Origin: JAJZXY01 sp046706185
GTDB taxonomy: Archaea; Thermoplasmatota; Thermoplasmata; Sysuiplasmatales; Sysuiplasmataceae
Assembly (NCBI GenBank): GCA_046706185.1
Contig: JBJKPR010000056.1
Coordinates: 18,008 to 82,007, forward strand
Direction of reading: 5' to 3'
DNA: 64,000 bases
Part shown: positions 33,265 to 42,327 of the stretch, one piece after another
Layout of the letters: each line of letters starts with the position of its first letter
How positions within the stretch are numbered: the stretch's first letter is position 1
Program-made: the position numbers and the translations under genes
The notes under the pieces: model-generated
The model's input: only the letters and a program-made list of their open reading frames with translations
Database searches by the model: none
What the model was told of the DNA's origin: nothing

Positions 33265-33965
33265 TATATCATGCCAGCCCGATTGTCAACTATCTTTCCA
33301 TCCATTATTCGTATCGTTCTGGCGGTGTACGATGCGACACGCTCGTCGTGGGTTACCACGACAACAGTTGCGGAGAGTGTCTTGTTGAGGTCGTTGAAAA
33401 GTTCCATTATCACCCTCCCTGCCTCAGTGTCGAGGTTCCCGGTGGGCTCATCGGCCCAGATGACCTCGGGGCTGTTGACAAGGGCTCTGGCAATTGCTGC
33501 CCGCTGCTGTTCTCCTCCAGATAGCTGCGATGGCTTGAACTGTGCCCTGTTGCTCATTCCCACTAGCTCCAGCGTGTGAAGCGCCTTCTGCCTTGCGGTT
33601 GAAGCTTTTTCACCCAGTATCAGGGCAGGAAGCTCGACGTTTTCGACAGTTGTGAAGACCGGGAGAAGCGCATAGTTCTGGAATACGAAGCCCATGTTTC
33701 TTGCCCTGAACCTGCTTATCTCACTGTCGCTCATATCAGCTATGTTTGTGCCTTTCACAAGAACCGCCCCCTCGCTTATCCTGTCAAGCCCAGAAAGGCA
33801 GTTCAGAAGAGTTGTTTTTCCCGAGCCGGAGGGCCCCATGACGGATATGAATTCGCCCTTCCCTATCCGTATGTTCACATGACTTATTGCGGCAAACCTC
33901 TCCTTCCCGGAAAGGTAGTACTTGCTTACATCTCTTGCCTCGATGACGATGCTGTCGTTCTGCAT
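33264..33965 (-). CDS. ABC transporter ATPase (MacB/LolD type)
   Basis: The 233-residue ATPase has Walker A MGPSGSGKTTLLN, Q-loop FVFQNYALLPVFTT, signature SGGEQQRAAIARALV, Walker B VIWADEPTGNLD and the switch histidine VTHDERVASY, in the order and spacing of the MacB/LolD subfamily that drives FtsX-type permeases. It reads directly into the FtsX-type permease gene through a one-nucleotide TAATG overlap. Its own promoter is not obvious. It works at the cytoplasmic face of the membrane. Confidence 0.94.
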   Translation of the reverse strand: MQNDSIVIEARDVSKYYLSGKERFAAISHVNIRIGKGEFISVMGPSGSGKTTLLNCLSGLDRISEGAVLVKGTNIADMSDSEISRFRARNMGFVFQNYALLPVFTTVENVELPALILGEKASTARQKALHTLELVGMSNRAQFKPSQLSGGEQQRAAIARALVNSPEVIWADEPTGNLDTEAGRVIMELFNDLNKTLSATVVVVTHDERVASYTARTIRIMDGKIVDNRAGMI

Positions 33966-34063
33966 TTTGCGGCTCCGGGTACGGTCTTACGGGACATTCT
34001 GCCCGATAGATAAACTATGCGAGGCTTGCCTGAGGAGGACAGGCTTTCAGGCTGTCGTCGTAT

Positions 34064-34606
34064 TCACCTGACGATTAGTACGGAGGACGGTGAGTCGGCG
34101 GCTACCCGTTCAGAGACGGAACCGAAGATTATACCCCTCCTGTAACCTCTTCTCCTGTTCCCCAGCAGTATCAGGTCGACTTTCATATCCTCGGCGGCAT
34201 CGAGTATTGCATGGACAGGATCGGAAACAACCACGAGACCCTTTGCCCTGGAGATGCCGTGTGATCTTGCGAAATCCACTTTCTCCTCCATCCTCTCCTT
34301 CGCTTCCTTTACGCGTTCCTCCTGCATCTGCATGTTCACCATGATCGAATCGGGTGCTGTCTCGCTTCCTGCTATCATATGCGGTGTCACCGCATGAAGC
34401 AGGAAGAGGTGCGCCTGCCTGTGGTTCTGGAGCAGTTTGATCGCAAAGTCAAACGCCTTTTCCGCCTCAGGGGTGAAGTCCATGGCTACAAGAACGCCTT
34501 TAAGCACAGCGACTTCGTGCTGTGCCTCGCCCGCGGTGTCTTCGCTGCTTCTGGCCCTGTCACCGCGATTGCGATCTCTCACCCTGTGCTTCCTGGTCGC
34601 AGCCAC
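34064..34606 (-). CDS. Universal stress protein (UspA) family
   Basis: The 180-residue protein has an unusual charged N-terminal extension (about 1-34, RDRNRGDRARSSEDTAGE) and then a Usp domain: VLVAMDFTPEAEKAFDFAIKLL, HLFLLHAVTP, VDLILLGNRRRGYRRGIIFGS followed by VSERVAADSPSSVLIV, with the ATP-binding G-x-G...GS loop in the last block. Usp proteins bind ATP or dimerise and serve stress survival. The start is GTG 34606, exactly at the predicted transcript start of a TATA at 34629-34636. Confidence 0.88.
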   Translation of the reverse strand: MAATRKHRVRDRNRGDRARSSEDTAGEAQHEVAVLKGVLVAMDFTPEAEKAFDFAIKLLQNHRQAHLFLLHAVTPHMIAGSETAPDSIMVNMQMQEERVKEAKERMEEKVDFARSHGISRAKGLVVVSDPVHAILDAAEDMKVDLILLGNRRRGYRRGIIFGSVSERVAADSPSSVLIVR

Positions 34607-34628
34607 GACACTGAAATGAGGGCGGGGC

Positions 34629-34636
34629 GTATTAAA
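34629..34636 (-). promoter_or_regulatory. TATA box of the UspA gene
   Basis: TTTAATAC on the minus strand, centred 26 nt before the GTG at 34606: leaderless promoter. Confidence 0.5.
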
Positions 34637-34734
34637 CGGGCAGGCTGAGATGTCAGGTATCTGGTTAAAATAGAAACCGGCGGTGGCAACCCATTTTATC
34701 GGATGACGCAGATCATGCAGGCTGGTGTTCAGAG

Positions 34735-35217
34735 ATGTTGGTTGATTTTAAACTTAAACGGGCGCCACCGTACAAGGTCGCGTGGCTGGCGGAGGAAAAG
34801 GCGTACAGCGACAGGGCAATCAGGGCATCGTTCAGCCGTGTTGCCCAGTGGGCGGCGTCGAAGGGTTACAGCACAGGCAAATGGCTGTTCATCGAGCAGT
34901 ACGAAGAGGGAGGAACACTGAGATGGAATGCATGCATCGAGGTAAAGTGCAATGCAAAGGGAGAGGGCGGTATCGGAGTCAAGACAATAAAGTCCTCTGA
35001 CGTTGTCAGCGTCTCATTCAACCCGGATGAGGTTTCTTCGAGGCTTGTATATCACGGCATCAACGACTGGGTACGGTGGAGAAAGAAGGAGGGGACAATA
35101 TCCAGGAGCGGCAGGTTCAGGGAAGTTTACCCCGGAGACCCGTGGAAAGATGCAAGCGCATGGAGCAACGTTGAAGTGCAGCTGACGATTGAGAAGGGCA
35201 AGAGAGGGAAGGAGTAG
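34735..35217 (+). CDS. GyrI-like small-molecule-binding domain protein
   Basis: The 160-residue protein has the SHS2/GyrI-like arrangement: LKRAPPYKVAWLAEEKAYSD, then the helix IRASFSRVAQWAASKGYSTGKWLFIEQYE, then RWNACIEVKCNAKGEGGIGVKTIKSSD and the repeat of this pattern in the second half (GINDWVRWRKKEG, SAWSNVEVQLTIEK). GyrI-like domains bind hydrophobic or cationic small molecules and often serve drug sensors; a standalone domain may sequester or hydrolyse ligands. ATG 34735 has TATA-like CCATTTTATC 40 nt upstream. Confidence 0.7.
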   Translation: MLVDFKLKRAPPYKVAWLAEEKAYSDRAIRASFSRVAQWAASKGYSTGKWLFIEQYEEGGTLRWNACIEVKCNAKGEGGIGVKTIKSSDVVSVSFNPDEVSSRLVYHGINDWVRWRKKEGTISRSGRFREVYPGDPWKDASAWSNVEVQLTIEKGKRGKE

Positions 35218-35286
35218 AGGAGAGGGCAGCTTTGCCAAGCACTTCATTGGCGTCGCAATGATCCCATTGATTCAGGTGAACTGCGC

Positions 35287-35970
35287 ATGAAGGTGGCGGA
35301 AGGCATTTTCAGGGTGGAAGGCGTCAGAGGGAATGTCTATCTTCTCTCAGGAGAGAAGCTGATGCTGGTAGATACGGGAATGCCGGGCAGCGGACCAAAG
35401 ATAGTCAGGTTCATAAGGGAAGAACTGAAGCGCGACGAGCACGAACTCTCCATGATAGTGCTCACACATCAGCACATAGACCATGCGGGCTCTGCACTCT
35501 GGCTCAAGGGGGCAACTCGAGCCAGAATAGCAATACACGAGGATGACGCCGACTACGTATCGGGCAGAAGGGAACCACTCAGGCCGAAGGGGGCAGCGGG
35601 GGTAGCATTCGCAGTTTTCTCCCCTTTTTTCAAGCTGAGGACATTCGACCCAGACCTACTGCTGAGGGATGGTGAAATGCTGGGGCCCTTCAGAATCGTG
35701 CACATTCCGGGACACACTCCGGGCAGCATAGCGATATGCGACGATGCAAACGGGCTTGTTTTTTCAGGCGACATAGTCTCAACGAGGTCAGGGAGGGCCG
35801 CTTTCCCGCCGCGATCGTTCAACAGCGACGGAAGCAAAATGAGGGAATCCTTAAGTGCGCTGCTTTCCAGGCATCAGGGCCTGCTTCTCCCGGGTCATGG
35901 GGAGCCTGTCCGGTCGGGGGTGGCGGCCAGACTGCTCACTGACGGCCCCCCGGAGCGGGTGAAGGTGTAG
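35287..35970 (+). CDS. Metallo-beta-lactamase-fold hydrolase
   Basis: The 227-residue protein carries the MBL zinc motif THQHIDHAG (His61, His63, Asp65, His66), the further ligands in HIPGHTPGS and SGDIVS, and the C-terminal PGHGEP. Neighbouring sequence GIFRVEGVRGNVYLLSGEKLMLVDTGMPGSG is typical of glyoxalase-II-like hydrolases. The substrate is not readable. It is followed by the aldose epimerase gene after 33 nt in the same direction, so the two may share a message. The ATG at 35287 has no strong ribosome site. Confidence 0.9.
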   Translation: MKVAEGIFRVEGVRGNVYLLSGEKLMLVDTGMPGSGPKIVRFIREELKRDEHELSMIVLTHQHIDHAGSALWLKGATRARIAIHEDDADYVSGRREPLRPKGAAGVAFAVFSPFFKLRTFDPDLLLRDGEMLGPFRIVHIPGHTPGSIAICDDANGLVFSGDIVSTRSGRAAFPPRSFNSDGSKMRESLSALLSRHQGLLLPGHGEPVRSGVAARLLTDGPPERVKV

Positions 35971-36003
35971 AAGATAAATCCCGGTGAGCAGTTGCGGAGG
36001 AAC

Positions 36004-36813
36004 ATGAAGATATCCAGAGATGGAAGCCAGGCTGAGATAGAAACGCTTGGAGCCTATCTGAGTTCGCTTGTCCTTGACGGTCGTGAGATACTGCTGAAGT
36101 CGGAGGATGGAAGGCAGACACACGGGGGCGCATGCAACCTTATACCGTATGCGGGAAGGATCAGGAACGGAGAGTACTATTCAGGAGGAAGGAGGTACAG
36201 CTTCCCGAAGGAAAAGGAAGGAAACAGCATACACGGCTTCTCGAGAAACAGAGAGTTCACTACGGCCGGCACTTCCGCGGGCTATGCATGTCTTAAGGCT
36301 GTTCTTTCAGACAGGGGATATCCCTCGACGCTCGATCTGTCTGTCGATTACAGGCTTGAAAGGAAGTCCATCTCCGTTTCCTACACAGCGCAGAATACTG
36401 GCGCGGCAGATGCGCCTCTTGTCATAGGAAGCCATCCTTACTTTATCACGGAGGGAAGATGGAAGATACTGCCGTCGGTGCCTGCAAGGGAGCTGCACCT
36501 TTCGGACGGCTATTTTCCGGACGGATCGTTCAGGCAGTTTGACTTTGACAGGTATCTTGATGAAGTCCCGCTCGACAACTGCTTCGAGGGGGGAGGGGAT
36601 CTGCGCCTTTCGAGTGGGCGCGGCGACATTGTGATCCGCAGGAGGAGGATGGATTACTTCCTCGTGTACAACGGAGCATATGCACGTGGGTCGTCGGTGG
36701 CAATTGAGCCGATGACGGGCGCGCCGGATGCTTTCAACAACGGCATCGGTCTCAACGTCCTTGCCCCGGGACAGAAATTCGAGTGCGAATACTCAATAAC
36801 GCTTCCGCAATAG
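36004..36813 (+). CDS. Aldose 1-epimerase (mutarotase) family
   Basis: The 269-residue protein shows the galactose-mutarotase-like beta-sandwich pattern: GAYLSSLVLDGREILL, CNLIPYAGRIRNGEYYSGG, NSIHGFSRNREFTTAG (His of the HG motif), VIGSHPYFITEGRWKILPS (His-Pro-Tyr motif) and a C-terminal SSVAIEPMTGAPDAFNNGIG, containing the catalytic glutamate in IEPM-x-GAPDAFN. It interconverts alpha and beta anomers of hexoses. I chose ATG 36004 because GGAGG sits 4 nt upstream; an in-frame TTG at 35992 is less likely. Together with the HAD gene it forms a small sugar-related cluster. Confidence 0.88.
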   Translation: MKISRDGSQAEIETLGAYLSSLVLDGREILLKSEDGRQTHGGACNLIPYAGRIRNGEYYSGGRRYSFPKEKEGNSIHGFSRNREFTTAGTSAGYACLKAVLSDRGYPSTLDLSVDYRLERKSISVSYTAQNTGAADAPLVIGSHPYFITEGRWKILPSVPARELHLSDGYFPDGSFRQFDFDRYLDEVPLDNCFEGGGDLRLSSGRGDIVIRRRRMDYFLVYNGAYARGSSVAIEPMTGAPDAFNNGIGLNVLAPGQKFECEYSITLPQ

Positions 36814-36831
36814 AGATTAACCCGGCGTTCA

Positions 36832-37956
36832 ATGGGCGGTCACACGGCAGAGAGTATGACAGCGCTGAATGACGGTTACATCGAACTGGGCTCGGTGAGG
36901 GGCAGCATGCTTGTAAGCAGAGCCGCAGTGGAACTTCTCCGCTCGGTCGACTCGTTCGCGTTCGACTGCGACGGAACGCTGCTCAACTCAGAGGAGTCTT
37001 ACGTTAGGGCCACCTTCGAGACAGCGAGGACGCTGTTCGAACGGCTTCACGGGCGGGGCATCGAAACAGGAAAGCAGGGGAGGCGTATACTGTCATGGCT
37101 GAGACAGACGGGTGAATACAACAACGACTGGGACAGCACATTCGCTCTTGTCTGTTTCACCTCGATGGCGGAGGCTGAGCTCGACGGGGCAGGCGGAAGC
37201 AAGCTCCCTGCTGCCCTCATGGACAGGGCAGGGGACATAGCGTCTGAATTCATTTCCTCCGCGGACAGGAAGGATGCCGCCTCGCTGAAAGAGTTCATGA
37301 AACGTCGTTATGCTTCTCTTGCGAAGAAGGACGAGTTCGACCGCATATCCGGGTTCCTGAACTATCCAGGTGGCCCGGAGAGGAGCCCTGTTTCAAACGT
37401 GTATATGAAGTTCTACCTCGGAAAAAACCCGGACGACGGCTGGGACGGGAACTACCGGCCGCTCGATTACGGGAATGGGCTCATAAGCAAAGAGCGCCCC
37501 CTTGTCGATGCCCGGACTATGAGCCAGATCATATCCCTATCGGGAGGAAGAAAGCCTGCGATACTGACAGGCAGCTGGAGGAGCACTGTTTCTGCAAGCC
37601 TGGGCCACCTTGCCCAGTACTTCGACATGGGTGCATCGATGTTCATAGGAGACATGGAGAACGAAGGTTCGCCAGATGTTGCACACTTCAGGAAACCATC
37701 CGACAGGGGGCTGCTCCGAGCAATTGAATTGATTGGTTCAGACTGCTTGCTGTACACTGGAGACTCCGGTGAGGACATGATTATGGTCTCCGCTGCAAGG
37801 AAGAAAGGGGCCAGGGTGCTGTTCGCCGGCGTGACAGATAATACGCCCGACCCTGAGGAGTTCAGGAAGTACTTCATCGAGAAGGGAGCCGATGCGGTCC
37901 TGCACAGCGCCTCCCAGATACCGGAGCTCATGAATGAGCTCGGGCGCATCAGCTGA
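36832..37956 (+). CDS. HAD-superfamily hydrolase
   Basis: The 374-residue protein contains the HAD motif I FAFDCDGTLLNSEESY (nucleophile and acid Asp), a helical cap (about 60-220), motif II AILTGSWRS, and motif III/IV LYTGDSGEDMIMVSAARKKGARVLF. It is a large member with a cap longer than that of most phosphatases. The substrate is probably a phosphorylated sugar or nucleotide; no closer assignment is justified. Its 3' end overlaps the end of trpA by 8 nt, tail to tail, so the two transcripts interfere or are antisense to one another. Confidence 0.8.
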   Translation: MGGHTAESMTALNDGYIELGSVRGSMLVSRAAVELLRSVDSFAFDCDGTLLNSEESYVRATFETARTLFERLHGRGIETGKQGRRILSWLRQTGEYNNDWDSTFALVCFTSMAEAELDGAGGSKLPAALMDRAGDIASEFISSADRKDAASLKEFMKRRYASLAKKDEFDRISGFLNYPGGPERSPVSNVYMKFYLGKNPDDGWDGNYRPLDYGNGLISKERPLVDARTMSQIISLSGGRKPAILTGSWRSTVSASLGHLAQYFDMGASMFIGDMENEGSPDVAHFRKPSDRGLLRAIELIGSDCLLYTGDSGEDMIMVSAARKKGARVLFAGVTDNTPDPEEFRKYFIEKGADAVLHSASQIPELMNELGRIS

Positions 37957-38743
37957 GGGACGAACGACTCGCTGTCGCCTCCTTCAGCGACCTTACAAAG
38001 CTGCCCACCTCTTCCGGTCCCTGCCCTGCGCCCACTCTTGAAACTATTGCGCTTCCCACAACTATGCCGTCAGCCCCGGATGCGGCCAGCTGGGAGACGT
38101 GCCCTGGTGTGGAGATGCCGAAGCCGACAGCCACAGGAACCGGCGCTATCTTCTTGTATGACGAGAGGAGACCGACAGCCTGCTCAGGCAGCGAGGATCC
38201 CTCTCCCGTGGTGCCGTACCTGCTGACGACATACAGAAAGCCGCTTGTGCTTGAGGCAATCCTGCCCGCCCTTTCCGGTCCCGTAGCAGGCGAGGCGAGA
38301 AGTATGTTGTCGATAGAGCGGCGCCTGCACGCATTTCTCAGTGCCCTTCCCTCCTCAAGGGGCAGGTCTGGTACTATGACGCCTGAAATGCCTGCATCCG
38401 ACAGGGAAGAGACGAAGCCCTCCTCCCCCATCCTGTGGATTGTGTTGTAGTAGCACATGACAACGACGGGAACAGCACTGCCCAGGGCGGAGCACCAGCT
38501 TATCACGCTCCCCACCCTCGTGCCTGCAGAGAGAGACCTGACACCTGCGGCCTGTACCGACGGGCCGTCCGCTATCGGGTCCGAGAACGGAATTCCGACC
38601 TCGATTATGTCCGAATGCGCTGCTACAGCGCGAGCATAGGAAAGAAAAGACTCTGGATCGGGATCGCCTCCCATGAGATACGAGATGAGTGCTGCCCTTC
38701 CCTCCGACGAAGAACGCCTGAATGCTTCGGCCAGACCGCTCAA
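37949..38743 (-). CDS. trpA: Tryptophan synthase alpha chain
   Basis: The 264-residue TIM-barrel enzyme cleaves indole-3-glycerol phosphate to indole and glyceraldehyde-3-phosphate. Motifs are EVGIPFSDPIADGPSVQAAG (catalytic Glu and Asp60 equivalent), GVIVPDLPLEEG, FLYVVSRYGTTGEG and VPVAVGFGISTPGHV, and the phosphate loop GADGIVVGSAIV. It starts with a TTG overlapping the trpB stop (TTGA), is the last gene of the superoperon and ends 8 nt inside the convergent HAD gene. Confidence 0.95.
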   Translation of the reverse strand: MSGLAEAFRRSSSEGRAALISYLMGGDPDPESFLSYARAVAAHSDIIEVGIPFSDPIADGPSVQAAGVRSLSAGTRVGSVISWCSALGSAVPVVVMCYYNTIHRMGEEGFVSSLSDAGISGVIVPDLPLEEGRALRNACRRRSIDNILLASPATGPERAGRIASSTSGFLYVVSRYGTTGEGSSLPEQAVGLLSSYKKIAPVPVAVGFGISTPGHVSQLAASGADGIVVGSAIVSRVGAGQGPEEVGSFVRSLKEATASRSSLS

Positions 38744-39918
38744 TTCGTCCCCTCCATGTAGGCTGCGGCTGTCTCAACATCCTTGTCCCCCCTGCCGCTC
38801 AGGTTCACAACGACGATCGAATCCCGGGGCATCTTGCCAGCCTCCTCGACAGCAGCGTGGACGGCGTGTGCAGATTCAAGCGCGGGGATGATCCCCTCCA
38901 GACGGCTGAGGAGCCTGAATGCATCCATTGCCTGTGCATCCGTTACGGCCATGTACCTTGCCCTTCCGGTGCTTCTGAGGTATGAATGCTGGGGTCCGAC
39001 TGACGGGTAGTCGAGTCCTGCGCTTATGCTCGCAGTCTCAAGCACCTGGCCGTCCCCGTCCTGCAGAAGCATGCTCCTCGAGCCGTGAAGCACGCCAGGC
39101 TCGCCTGCAACAAGGGGCGCCGAATGCTTCCCGCTTTCGATTCCCCGCCCGCCTGCCTGTGCGCCTAGCAGCCCCACGCCCGAGCTCTTCAGGAACGGTG
39201 CAAATGCACCGATAGCGTTGCTTCCGCCGCCCACACATGCAACAACAAGGTCTGGCAGCCTCCCCTCGGACCTGAGTATCTGCCCTCTTATCTCCTTCCC
39301 TATGATGCTCTGGAAATCACGCACTATTGTCGGGTAGGGATGGGGGCCCACAGCGCTGCCAAGAAGGTAGTAGGTGTCACGCACGTTTGTGACCCAGTCA
39401 CGAAGCGCCTCGTTGATAGCATCCTTGAGCGTTTTTGAGCCGCTGTCCACGGGATGCACCCTGGCACCGAGGAGTTCCATCCTGATCAGGTTAAGGCGCT
39501 GCCTCTCCGTATCCTTCCTTCCCATGTACACTTCGGTCTGCAGGCCGAGCGCGGCACCGGCTATAGCGGTTGCCACCCCATGCTGCCCTGCGCCCGTTTC
39601 AGCTATGATCCTGCGCTTACCCATCATCGTTGCGAGCAGTGCCTGCCCCATGACGTTGTTGAATTTGTGTGCCCCGCCGTGGACGAGGTCCTCCCTTTTC
39701 AGGTAAATCTTTGCCCCGCCTGCGTGTTCGGTGAGCCTCCTGGCGAAGTAGAGGGGCGTGGGCCTGCCGCCGAACTGCCTGTTGTAGACGTCAAGCCTTG
39801 ACTTGAATTCCCGGTCTTTCCTGAACCTGTTGTAGGCTCTCTCAAGCTCCTCGAGCGCAGGAACAAGTGTCTCCGGCACGTATCTGCCCCCGAACTCACC
39901 AAACCGTCCCTTAGTCAT
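38740..39918 (-). CDS. trpB: Tryptophan synthase beta chain
   Basis: The 392-residue PLP enzyme joins indole and serine to give tryptophan. MTKGRFGEFGGRYVPETL is the standard N-terminus of TrpB1; PLP lysine is Lys85 in VHGGAHKFNN; AETGAGQHGVATA is the indole site; VGGGSNAIG the phosphate loop. It belongs to the TrpB1 type that pairs with TrpA. I chose ATG 39918; it overlaps the trpF stop by 8 nt. The open frame runs 29 codons further upstream but that stretch is trpF coding sequence. Confidence 0.96.
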   Translation of the reverse strand: MTKGRFGEFGGRYVPETLVPALEELERAYNRFRKDREFKSRLDVYNRQFGGRPTPLYFARRLTEHAGGAKIYLKREDLVHGGAHKFNNVMGQALLATMMGKRRIIAETGAGQHGVATAIAGAALGLQTEVYMGRKDTERQRLNLIRMELLGARVHPVDSGSKTLKDAINEALRDWVTNVRDTYYLLGSAVGPHPYPTIVRDFQSIIGKEIRGQILRSEGRLPDLVVACVGGGSNAIGAFAPFLKSSGVGLLGAQAGGRGIESGKHSAPLVAGEPGVLHGSRSMLLQDGDGQVLETASISAGLDYPSVGPQHSYLRSTGRARYMAVTDAQAMDAFRLLSRLEGIIPALESAHAVHAAVEEAGKMPRDSIVVVNLSGRGDKDVETAAAYMEGTN

Positions 39919-40552
39919 TTGAAACCTCCTTCGCCCTCCTGATGAACGTGGAGACAAGCTCCCTGGACTTCCAGCCGCCTGACTCGACGCCGCTGGACAC
40001 ATCAACTACAGATGGCATCACGGCGCCAATTGCGCTCTGAACGTTATCGCAGTTGAGACCCCCTGCAAGCATCATCTTGGCCGGGTATATCGTATCCCTG
40101 ATTTTCCTGCTCAGCGCCCAGTCGTGCGTTTTTCCGGTGCCCCCGGAGATGCCGTCTACGGCGGAATCGACAACAACCATGTCGACCACGTCCTTGAGAG
40201 CCGACGCCTTCTCCACCGCCCCTTCGGTTGCCTGGACCAGCCCAATCACCTGGACGCCAAGCACCTCCTTCAAATCAAGCAGCCTGGAAGGGGTCGATTC
40301 TATCTGTATCTGGACGTAGTCGGGCTCGAGAGCTGAGCACATGTTCGAGAGGAACTCCTCGTCTGTCGTGTTGACAACAGCCACTGTCTGGGCAGATTCT
40401 GCTGCCTGTGTCACAAGCGGCCTTGCCGCTTCAACAGTCAGCGATCTGGGTGACGTGCTGACCTGTATTATGAACCCCATATAGTCTGCACCTGCGGCAA
40501 ATTCTATGTCCTCCCTTCTCCTATTTCCGCATATTTTGACTTCTGGCAACAA
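39911..40552 (-). CDS. trpF: Phosphoribosylanthranilate isomerase
   Basis: The 213-residue (beta/alpha)8 enzyme performs the Amadori rearrangement in tryptophan synthesis. The N-terminus PEVKICGNRRREDIEFA has the catalytic Cys in VKICG; a catalytic Asp lies in MVVVDSAVDGISGGTGKTHDW, where the phosphate-binding GGTGKT lies; the final MLAGGLNCDNVQ strand is typical. It starts at TTG 40552 inside the end of trpC (32-nt overlap), the longest junction overlap in the operon after allowing for alternative starts, and is read in a different frame. Confidence 0.93.
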   Translation of the reverse strand: MLPEVKICGNRRREDIEFAAGADYMGFIIQVSTSPRSLTVEAARPLVTQAAESAQTVAVVNTTDEEFLSNMCSALEPDYVQIQIESTPSRLLDLKEVLGVQVIGLVQATEGAVEKASALKDVVDMVVVDSAVDGISGGTGKTHDWALSRKIRDTIYPAKMMLAGGLNCDNVQSAIGAVMPSVVDVSSGVESGGWKSRELVSTFIRRAKEVSND

Positions 40553-41306
40553 CAGCCGCCTCCGTTATTGATGAGAGCAGTGAAGCATCCTCGCCCATCA
40601 CTGATGTTCCTACAAGGACGCCGTCCGCGCCCGCCCCGATCATCGCTGAAACCATATCGCCACTCGTGATGCCGCTCATGCCTATGACCTGCCTGTCCTT
40701 GCCTTCCGAGCGGAGGATGCTCTCTGTCCTCTTCGGCTCGAGCGTCAGGTCGGACAGGTTGCGGTTATTGATGCCAATCAAGTCAGCACCTGTCTCCATT
40801 GCCCTCCTGTACTGCTCAGGGGAGTTTACTTCAAGTATGACTTCCAGCCCGAGTGAGCGCGCATCTTCCATCAGGACGTCAAGATTGTACCTTGACCTTT
40901 CGAATATCTCCATTATCAGGAGCACGCAGTCTGCCCCAAGCCTGTATGCAGCATCAAGCTGGTCCGTGGAGATGAAAAAATCCTTCATAAGGACAGGTAT
41001 GCCGAAGGTCGATGCTTCTGCAACGTTTTCCAGTGAGCCGTTGAACCTGTGTGGCTCGGACAGGACAGAGAATGCGCATACGCCTGCGTCGTAGAATTCC
41101 TGGAGCCTGCTTCTGAGCGGCACATCCGATGAGAGTTCCCTGACGGAAGGTGTTTTGCGCTTGAACTCCGCTATAACCGGAGCGCGGTTCCCGGAGAGCG
41201 CCTCCTTCATTGACAGCAGCGGGCGCGTCCGCTGGGACTTCACAGAATAGTACCCGGACATTACGAGTGAGAACGCATTGTCCACGAAGTAGTCCAGCTC
41301 ATCCAT
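40521..41306 (-). CDS. trpC: Indole-3-glycerol phosphate synthase
   Basis: The 261-residue TIM-barrel enzyme closes the indole ring from carboxyphenylaminodeoxyribulose phosphate. The catalytic Lys and Glu sit in VIAEFKRKTPSVRELSSDV; further motifs are AFSVLSEPHRFNGSLEN, VLMKDFFISTDQLDAAYRLGADCVLLI, EVILEVNSPEQ, DLIGINNRNLSDLTLE and GMSGITSGDMVSAMIGAGADGVLVG. It is fused to nothing, unlike bacterial trpCF fusions. Start overlaps trpD stop by 8 nt. Confidence 0.95.
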   Translation of the reverse strand: MDELDYFVDNAFSLVMSGYYSVKSQRTRPLLSMKEALSGNRAPVIAEFKRKTPSVRELSSDVPLRSRLQEFYDAGVCAFSVLSEPHRFNGSLENVAEASTFGIPVLMKDFFISTDQLDAAYRLGADCVLLIMEIFERSRYNLDVLMEDARSLGLEVILEVNSPEQYRRAMETGADLIGINNRNLSDLTLEPKRTESILRSEGKDRQVIGMSGITSGDMVSAMIGAGADGVLVGTSVMGEDASLLSSITEAAVVARSQNMRK

Positions 41307-42327
41307 TTTCCACCCCGCCCAGGGTGCTTAGGCGTATGAACTCCTGCATCTTCTCCATTGCCCTTCCGCTTTCGATTGAATCAAGCGCTTTCTCCACGCC
41401 CTTCTCCACTGAAGAGGCTGCGCCCGCGACGTAGAGCGCCGCTCCCGCATTGAGAAGCACTATACTCCTTTCGCCCTCTCCCGATACGCCCCTTAACACC
41501 CTGTTTGCAAACGCAGCGCTCTCTTCAGGACCGGCCGCAGGAGGAGGCGCCCACTGGCGTGTACCGAAGGAGGAGAACTCCTCCGCAGCAATCGAGTACT
41601 TTTCAACAGCACCGTTCCTGACCTCGGCTATTTCCGTGTTCCCGGCAGGCGATATCTCGTCCATGCCCAGGACACCGTGTGCGACGATCGCCCTTTTTGC
41701 GCCAAGAAGGGAGAGGGCATCGGCAATCCTATCCATGTATGAACTTGAGAAGACACCGACAAGCTGCCTGCTCACCATCGCCGGGTTGGTTATGGGGCCG
41801 AGAATGTTGAAAACAGTCCTGAATGCCAGCGACTTCCTGACCGGAGAAACGTTCTTCACGGCAGGATGGTAGAGTGGAGCAAACAGGAATGTGATGCCGC
41901 CTTTATTGAGCATCAAGGAAGCGGTGTCCGGATCTATGGATATGTTTACCCCGAGCGCCTGCAGCAGATCAGCACTTCCGCTCCTGCTTGTGAATGACCT
42001 GTTTCCATGCTTGGCAACAGGGACGCCTGAGGAGGCGACAACCACAGAACTTACAGTCGACACATTGTACGTCTTTACCCTGGCGCCGCCTGTTCCGCAC
42101 AGGTCGATTGTTCCCTCCGGTGCGCTTACACGCGTGCATTTTTGCCTCATTACCCGTGCAATTGCAGCAATCTCCCCTGCCGTCTCTCCCTTCATCCTCA
42201 TTGCGGTGAGGAAGGATGCAAGCTCCGCATCGCTTGCCCTGCCGTCCATTATGAGCACTGCTGCCTCCTCCGCCTCTTCATCTGTGAGGTCTTTTCCTTC
42301 CGCCAGCTTGCCTATTATCTTCTTCAC
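41299..42327 (-). CDS. trpD: Anthranilate phosphoribosyltransferase
   Basis: The 342-residue enzyme attaches phosphoribose from PRPP to anthranilate. The helical N-terminal domain (about 1-70) precedes LCGTGGARVKTYNVSTVSS, the PRPP loop; the standard GTGGDG is here GTGGAR, a small departure from consensus. KHGNRSFTSRSGSADLLQALGVNI is the anthranilate site, and FAPLYHPAVKNVSPVRKSL the second glycine/proline loop. It overlaps trpG by 4 nt. Confidence 0.94.
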   Translation of the reverse strand: MKKIIGKLAEGKDLTDEEAEEAAVLIMDGRASDAELASFLTAMRMKGETAGEIAAIARVMRQKCTRVSAPEGTIDLCGTGGARVKTYNVSTVSSVVVASSGVPVAKHGNRSFTSRSGSADLLQALGVNISIDPDTASLMLNKGGITFLFAPLYHPAVKNVSPVRKSLAFRTVFNILGPITNPAMVSRQLVGVFSSSYMDRIADALSLLGAKRAIVAHGVLGMDEISPAGNTEIAEVRNGAVEKYSIAAEEFSSFGTRQWAPPPAAGPEESAAFANRVLRGVSGEGERSIVLLNAGAALYVAGAASSVEKGVEKALDSIESGRAMEKMQEFIRLSTLGGVENG

